From RHKX01 sp963823565 (lineage in GTDB: Bacteria; Actinomycetota; Thermoleophilia; Solirubrobacterales; 70-9), in the NCBI GenBank assembly GCA_963823565.1, contig CAWGLR010000003.1, positions 124,001 to 188,000 of the forward strand: a DNA stretch of 64,000 bases. Reading direction: 5' to 3'. Both the position numbers and the translations under genes were made by a program. Under the pieces are notes generated by a model, which was not told the DNA's origin, ran no database searches, and was given only the letters and a program-made list of their open reading frames with translations. How positions within the stretch are numbered: position 1 is the stretch's first letter; every line of letters begins with the position of its first letter. Below are positions 59,660 through 64,000 of this stretch, one piece after another.

Positions 59660-61284
59660 GCCGTCTCCTCCGGGGGGCCGGCGCGCGCGGCTCCCGCGCC
59701 TTCGAGCGGCTTGCCCGGCAGCCCGCGCGCCGGGATGAAGGACGCGAGGACGATGAACCCCGCCACGAGCAGCGCCGTCTTGAGCGCTTTGAGCTGCGCA
59801 TCCTCGTAGCCGCTGACGACGGCGTCGGCCGTCGTCTCGTCGAGGCCCGACTCCTCGGCCCCCGCGCGCACCTGGTCGGAGGTGACGAAGCTGACGTCGC
59901 CCTGGAGCGCCACTCCGACCTGGCTCTCGACGCTGCTCGAGACCTGCGGGTCCTCATCGACGTTGGTGCCGAACGCCCCGATCAGGCCGGTGATCAGCAC
60001 CGCGCCGATCAGGGCCGTGCCGAGGGAGGCGCCGAGCTGCTGGGCGGTGTACTGGAGCCCGCCGGCCTCACTGCGCTCGTCGTCGCCGACCGCGGACTGG
60101 GCGACGTTGCCGAGCTGGGCGACGATGGAGCCCATCCCGAGGCCGAGCACGCCCATGGCGATCGCGAACTCGAGATCGTCGATCGCCGGCTGGATCGTGC
60201 CCAGCAGGAGCACGTCGGCGACGAGCAGCAGCCCGAGCCCGACCCTGACCATCAGCCGCGGCGAGTAACGCGCGGCGAGGGAGCCGCCGGCGGCTGCGGC
60301 GACGAGCATCATCACCGAGACCGGGAGCATCCTGAGGCCCGTCTCGAAGGCGTCGAACCCCTGTACGACCTGGAGATAGAGGGGGATCGTGAAGAAGATC
60401 CCGAGCAGGATCAGGTTCTGGGCGCAGAACATGCCGAGGCCGCTGCGGAGCACCGGGATCCGGAGCAGGGCGAAGTGGACGAGGGGCGTCTCTCCGCGCT
60501 CCTCACGCCGTCGCTCCCAGGCGCGGAACGCGTAGAGGACGGCGCCGCCGCCGGCGATCACGAACGGCACCAGCGAGAACCCGAACGGCTCGATCGGCGA
60601 GTTGCGGGGCTCGAGCCATCCCCAGTTGCTGGCCTGGAGGACGCCGAAGACGATCATGCTGAGCCCGAGCGCGGAGAGCACCGCCCCGACGCCGTCGAGC
60701 TTCCGCTCGCCCTCCTCGGCCGGCGGCTCGCTGAGCTTGCGGCACAGCAGCAGGATGAGGATCACGATGACCACCTCGCCGGCGAAGACGAGGCGCCAGG
60801 TGAGGTTGGTGGTGACCCAGCCGCCGAGGATCGGCCCGACGGCGATCCCGGCGCCGGCGACGCCGCCGAGGACGCCGTAGGCCTTGGCGCGGGCGGCGCC
60901 GGCGAAGTTCCCCGCCGTCAGCGCGACGAGCGCGGGGAGCACCATCGCTGCGCCGATGCCCTCGAGGATCGACCAGCCGAAGGTCAGGCTCGGGACGTTC
61001 CACGAGACCGCGGTGAGCAGCGAGCCGATGCCGTAGATGACGAGGCCGACCATGAACGTGCGCTTGCGGCCCCAGATGTCGCCGATCTTCCCCCCGGTGA
61101 TCATCAGCGCCGCCATCGCCAGCGAGTAGAGGGTGATCACCGCCTGGATCGTCGTCACGGTCGTGTCGAAGTCGTCGACGAGCTGCGAGATCGAGACGTT
61201 CATCACCGACTGGTCGAGGACCATCACGAACTGCGCCATCGCGAGAACGGCGAGAACGCCGCGGTTGAAGGGCTGCTCAGGCAC
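59656..61284 (-). CDS. MFS transporter, DHA2 (EmrB/QacA) family
   Basis: Drug:H+ antiporter-type exporter, 542 residues with fourteen predicted spans. Motifs are VLDQSVMNVSISQL (D1 motif), GKIGDIWGRKRTFMVG (motif A) and GVAGAGIAVGPILGGWVT (motif C, typical of antiporters). Overlaps the AI-2E-type gene upstream by 8 nt. Substrate unknown. Confidence 0.9.
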   Translation of the reverse strand: MPEQPFNRGVLAVLAMAQFVMVLDQSVMNVSISQLVDDFDTTVTTIQAVITLYSLAMAALMITGGKIGDIWGRKRTFMVGLVIYGIGSLLTAVSWNVPSLTFGWSILEGIGAAMVLPALVALTAGNFAGAARAKAYGVLGGVAGAGIAVGPILGGWVTTNLTWRLVFAGEVVIVILILLLCRKLSEPPAEEGERKLDGVGAVLSALGLSMIVFGVLQASNWGWLEPRNSPIEPFGFSLVPFVIAGGGAVLYAFRAWERRREERGETPLVHFALLRIPVLRSGLGMFCAQNLILLGIFFTIPLYLQVVQGFDAFETGLRMLPVSVMMLVAAAAGGSLAARYSPRLMVRVGLGLLLVADVLLLGTIQPAIDDLEFAIAMGVLGLGMGSIVAQLGNVAQSAVGDDERSEAGGLQYTAQQLGASLGTALIGAVLITGLIGAFGTNVDEDPQVSSSVESQVGVALQGDVSFVTSDQVRAGAEESGLDETTADAVVSGYEDAQLKALKTALLVAGFIVLASFIPARGLPGKPLEGAGAARAGPPEETA

Positions 61285-62464
61285 CGGCGGCCTCCGCGGC
61301 GGCGCTCGCCTGCGGCCGTGCGGCCGGCGCCTCCTCGAGGCGCGCCTTCGCGAGATCCGCCGCGACCTTCGTCGCGGCGGCGGTCAGCGGCGCCGCGAGG
61401 ATCAGCCCGACGACGCCGAACAGGGCTCCCGCGGCGATCGTCACGACGAGGACCGCGAGGGGGTGGATGCCGAGGGCGGCCCCCATCGCGAACGGCTGGA
61501 CGATCTGCTGGAGGATCCCGTTGGCGAGGAGCTGGACGACGATCATCCCGGCGGCGGCGTCCGTGCCGGCGCCGCCGAGCGCGATCAGCACGGTGAAGGC
61601 GCCGGCGCCCCAGGCGCCGAGGTAGGGGATGTAGGCGCCGAAGAACGTCACCGCGGCGATCGTGCCGATCAGCGGCACGCCGAGCAGCAGCGCCCCGATC
61701 GCGACGACGACCGCGTTGAACGAAGCGACGATCGTCACGCCGGTGAAGTACCCGCGGAGGGACTCGAGCGTGCGGGAGGTCACCAGCCGGGCGACCGACT
61801 GCGGCACTCCCATGTGCTGCTCGGCCCAGGCCCGGATCTGCGGTCCGTCCTTGAGCAGGAAGAACGACGACAGCGCGGTCATCGCCAGGAAGAAGGCCAG
61901 TGAGGAGAGCTTGGCGACGCCGCCGACGACGCCGTTCATCAATGCCGAGAACCCATTGCTCACCCCGTCCTCGGCCGAGCGACGGGCGTCCTCGGCCTTG
62001 CCGGGGTCGAGGCCGAGGTCCTGGAGCCAGCCGACGATCGTCGCCTGAGCGCTCGCGAGCCGGTCGCCGATCGCGCCCGCCTCGCCGCTGATCCCCAGCA
62101 CGATCACGAGCAGGAGGCCGATTCCGAGCGCTACGAGCCCGAGCATGAGCACGACGACCGCCAGCGCGCGCGGGAGGCCGTGACCGCTCATCCAGCGGAT
62201 TGCGGGCGCCCCGACGGCGGCGACGATCGCGGCGACGATCACGGGCACGACGATCACCTCGGTCAGCGCAGCGAGCCAGACGGCGCCGACGAGGAAGACC
62301 GCGACCCCGACCAGCAGCCATGCCATCAAGCCGGCGTTCCGGAGCCAATCGGGGACCGAGAAGATCCTGGTCAGCTCGGCCGGATCGATCTCGAGGTATT
62401 CGTCCTCGGCCGCATCTCCGGGAGACTCCCGGCGGTCGACCCTCCGCCAGCGACCGCGGATCAC
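61277..62464 (-). CDS. AI-2E family transporter (UPF0118)
   Basis: About 395 residues with seven to eight spans. The conserved C-terminal region (FFGAYIPYLGAWGAGAF, HPLAVLVVTIAAGALFGVVG) is typical of the family, whose members export autoinducer-2 or exchange Na+/H+. GTG 62464 is preferred because GAGAGGG lies 8 nt upstream; GTG 62473 is possible. Co-transcribed with the MFS gene. Confidence 0.85.
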   Translation of the reverse strand: MIRGRWRRVDRRESPGDAAEDEYLEIDPAELTRIFSVPDWLRNAGLMAWLLVGVAVFLVGAVWLAALTEVIVVPVIVAAIVAAVGAPAIRWMSGHGLPRALAVVVLMLGLVALGIGLLLVIVLGISGEAGAIGDRLASAQATIVGWLQDLGLDPGKAEDARRSAEDGVSNGFSALMNGVVGGVAKLSSLAFFLAMTALSSFFLLKDGPQIRAWAEQHMGVPQSVARLVTSRTLESLRGYFTGVTIVASFNAVVVAIGALLLGVPLIGTIAAVTFFGAYIPYLGAWGAGAFTVLIALGGAGTDAAAGMIVVQLLANGILQQIVQPFAMGAALGIHPLAVLVVTIAAGALFGVVGLILAAPLTAAATKVAADLAKARLEEAPAARPQASAAAEAAGA

Positions 62465-62600
62465 GTCACCCACCCTCTCACCCGCCGCCGGCGCATGCGA
62501 TGCGGCAGGCCTGTCGGCGCGATGTGGTGCGCACGCCCTTGCCGGGGATGCTCGCCGAGCCGGAGACTGCGTACCACAGACCCATCGAAGGGAGCATGCA

Positions 62601-63017
62601 ATGAGCAACGGATACGACGACGAGCGCGGGGCCGGCTGGGTCCTCTTCGCCGGCGTGATGATCGCGATCGCCGGCGTGATGAACACCATCGGCGGGATCG
62701 CCGCGATCGACTCGGCCAACTTCTACACCCAGGACGCCCACTTCATGTTCTCCGACCTCAACACCTGGGGCTGGGTCATCCTCGTGATCGGCGTCCTCCA
62801 GTTGTTCGCCGCGTTCTCGATCTGGTCCGGTGGCGAGTACGGCCGCTGGGTCGGCGTCGGCAGCGCGTCGCTCAACGCGGTCGCGCAGCTGATCTTCATC
62901 GCCGCGTTCCCGCTGTGGTCGCTGGCGATCTTCTCGATCGACATCCTCGTGATCTACGGGCTCGTGGTCTACGGCGGCCGGCACGGCACGGTCGGGCGCG
63001 ACCGCACCGCCGCCTGA
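62601..63017 (+). CDS. Four-span membrane protein (DUF7144-like)
   Basis: 138 residues with a GGGAG ribosome binding site. Four spans; WVLFAGVMIAIAGVMNTIGG, then NTWGWVILVIGVLQL and a GxxxGRWVGVG turn match a family of small actinobacterial membrane proteins I recall as DUF7144. Function unknown. Confidence 0.78.
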   Translation: MSNGYDDERGAGWVLFAGVMIAIAGVMNTIGGIAAIDSANFYTQDAHFMFSDLNTWGWVILVIGVLQLFAAFSIWSGGEYGRWVGVGSASLNAVAQLIFIAAFPLWSLAIFSIDILVIYGLVVYGGRHGTVGRDRTAA

Positions 63018-63039
63018 GGCGGGAGGATCAGGTCCCGCC
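63018..63039 (+). promoter_or_regulatory. Small hairpin between two membrane-protein genes
   Basis: GGCGGGA and TCCCGCC with an 8-nt loop in the 34-bp gap. It may attenuate read-through or protect the upstream mRNA. Confidence 0.4.
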
Positions 63040-63051
63040 GGGATCTGAGGG

Positions 63052-64000
63052 ATGAGCGCCAAGGAGATCAACGAGCGAGGGGGCCGGTTCGTACCGGCCC
63101 TCCTCGTCGTGCTCGCGACGATCGTCGGGATCGTCTCGGTCTTCGCGGTCTGGGGAAAGCGGCAGCTCCTCGAGGACGAGACCTGGGCCAGGACCAGCGA
63201 GGCGCTGATCCAGAATCACGACATCCAGGTCGCGGTCGCGGACTTCGTGACGACCACGATCTACGACAACGTCGACGTCCAGGGCGCCATCGAGCAGCGG
63301 CTGCCGCCTGACATCAAGCCGCTCGCGGGGCCGATCTCGGCCGCCGCGCGGAACGTCACCGACGACGTCGCGCTCAGGGCGCTTCAGCAGCCCAAGGTCC
63401 AGCAGCTCTGGGTCGACGCCAACCGTGCCGCCCACGGCAAGCTGGTCGAGCTGATCAGGGACCGCAATGAGTACGTCTCGACGACCGGCGGCCTCGTCAC
63501 GATCGACCTCAAGGGCATCATCACCGCGGTCACCGCGCAGATCGGGATCGGGCAGAAGCTCGTGGACAAGCTGCCCGAGGAGGCGTCCTCGTTCGAGGTG
63601 ACGAACTCCAAGGAGCTCGAGACCGCCCAGAGGGCGGTCAAGCTGCTGGAGACGCTGGCGTGGGTGCTGACGGCGCTGACGTTCGTCCTCTACGGCGCGG
63701 CCATCGCGGTCGCCCGCGGACGGCGGCGCGAGACGCTGCGCAGCGCCGGCCTGGGCTTCGTCGTGATCGGTGTGGTGGTCCTGCTTTCACGCGGCTTCGC
63801 CAGGGACGCGGTGGTCAACTCCCTGAGTGAGACGCCGGTGACCGACGCAGCGGTGCGGGCGGCGTTCAACGAGGGCACCTCCCTGCTGGTCGAGACCTGT
63901 CAGAGCGTCATCGCCTACGGCATCGTGATCTTCCTCACCGCCTGGCTCGCCGGCCCGACGACCGTGGCGGTGTCGGTGCGCCGCGCGGTCACGCCGTACC
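63052..64000 (+). CDS. Integral membrane protein of unknown function (3' end outside window)
   Basis: 316 residues visible and the frame is open at the edge. N-terminal span (FVPALLVVLATIVGIVSVFA), a large extracytoplasmic segment with WVDANRAAHGKLVELIRDRN and LVTIDLKGIITAV, then further spans (about 200-225, 238-255, 295-315). The layout resembles a conserved actinobacterial membrane protein family; function not known. Possibly co-transcribed with the preceding gene. Confidence 0.72.
   Translation, partial: MSAKEINERGGRFVPALLVVLATIVGIVSVFAVWGKRQLLEDETWARTSEALIQNHDIQVAVADFVTTTIYDNVDVQGAIEQRLPPDIKPLAGPISAAARNVTDDVALRALQQPKVQQLWVDANRAAHGKLVELIRDRNEYVSTTGGLVTIDLKGIITAVTAQIGIGQKLVDKLPEEASSFEVTNSKELETAQRAVKLLETLAWVLTALTFVLYGAAIAVARGRRRETLRSAGLGFVVIGVVVLLSRGFARDAVVNSLSETPVTDAAVRAAFNEGTSLLVETCQSVIAYGIVIFLTAWLAGPTTVAVSVRRAVTPY

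Overview
The window is very GC-rich, densely packed chromosomal DNA with strong G/C third-position bias. It looks like an actinobacterium of the Thermoleophilia/Solirubrobacterales type. This is inferred from GC content, a CcmABC-plus-heme cluster, a trehalose synthase, a single-membrane-span FtsH, DHA2 transporters and a secreted protein ending in a lysine-rich Ig-like module. A flagellar anti-sigma factor behind a sigma-28-type promoter suggests the cell is, or recently was, motile.

Layout. 0-8 kb: partial ftsH with a DUF1385 gene, rarA, a secreted protein, an aldehyde dehydrogenase, a NUDIX hydrolase and small envelope proteins. 8-15 kb: one continuous heme block, ccmA-ccmB-ccmC-ccmD-like-hemA-hemC-(cobA/hemD)-SAM hydrolase, coupling heme synthesis to heme delivery for cytochrome c. 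The cobA/hemD fusion carries about ten frameshifts, almost all single-base insertions. 15-28 kb: an ABC-2 exporter divergent from birA, an amidohydrolase, a large SF2 helicase, a TlpA lipoprotein, an NfeD-slipin pair, a GalT-like enzyme and a beta-helix surface protein.

28-40 kb is an accessory and decaying region. It holds a GGDEF protein, a methyltransferase split by a broken ltrA, an intact tRNA-Arg(CCT), and a 5.2-kb integrated element. The element carries an integrase with a coupled 16-codon leader, an excisionase-like gene and its decayed duplicate, a secreted cargo gene and a truncated IS1182-type transposase. It ends in a 38-bp copy of the tRNA 3' end. Relics of a thioredoxin-reductase-like gene and an enoyl-CoA hydratase follow.

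40-64 kb returns to housekeeping and envelope functions: PhoD, a family 2 glycosyltransferase, an NlpC/P60 hydrolase, a GGDEF-EAL protein with a cobalamin-type C-terminal domain, pyrE, an L,D-transpeptidase, a CPBP protease, a mannosyltransferase-like protein, thiL, flgM, a two-component system with HtrA, an inositol phosphatase, otsA, an MFS exporter with an AI-2E-type protein, and membrane proteins.

Three patterns recur. About fifteen transcription-unit starts have a TANNNT -10 element only 5-11 nt before the start codon, suggesting widespread leaderless mRNAs. Six palindromes of exactly 44 bp, all in the same orientation, lie just downstream of genes. Broken genes cluster in two zones and mostly show +1 insertions. 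No CRISPR array or rRNA was seen.
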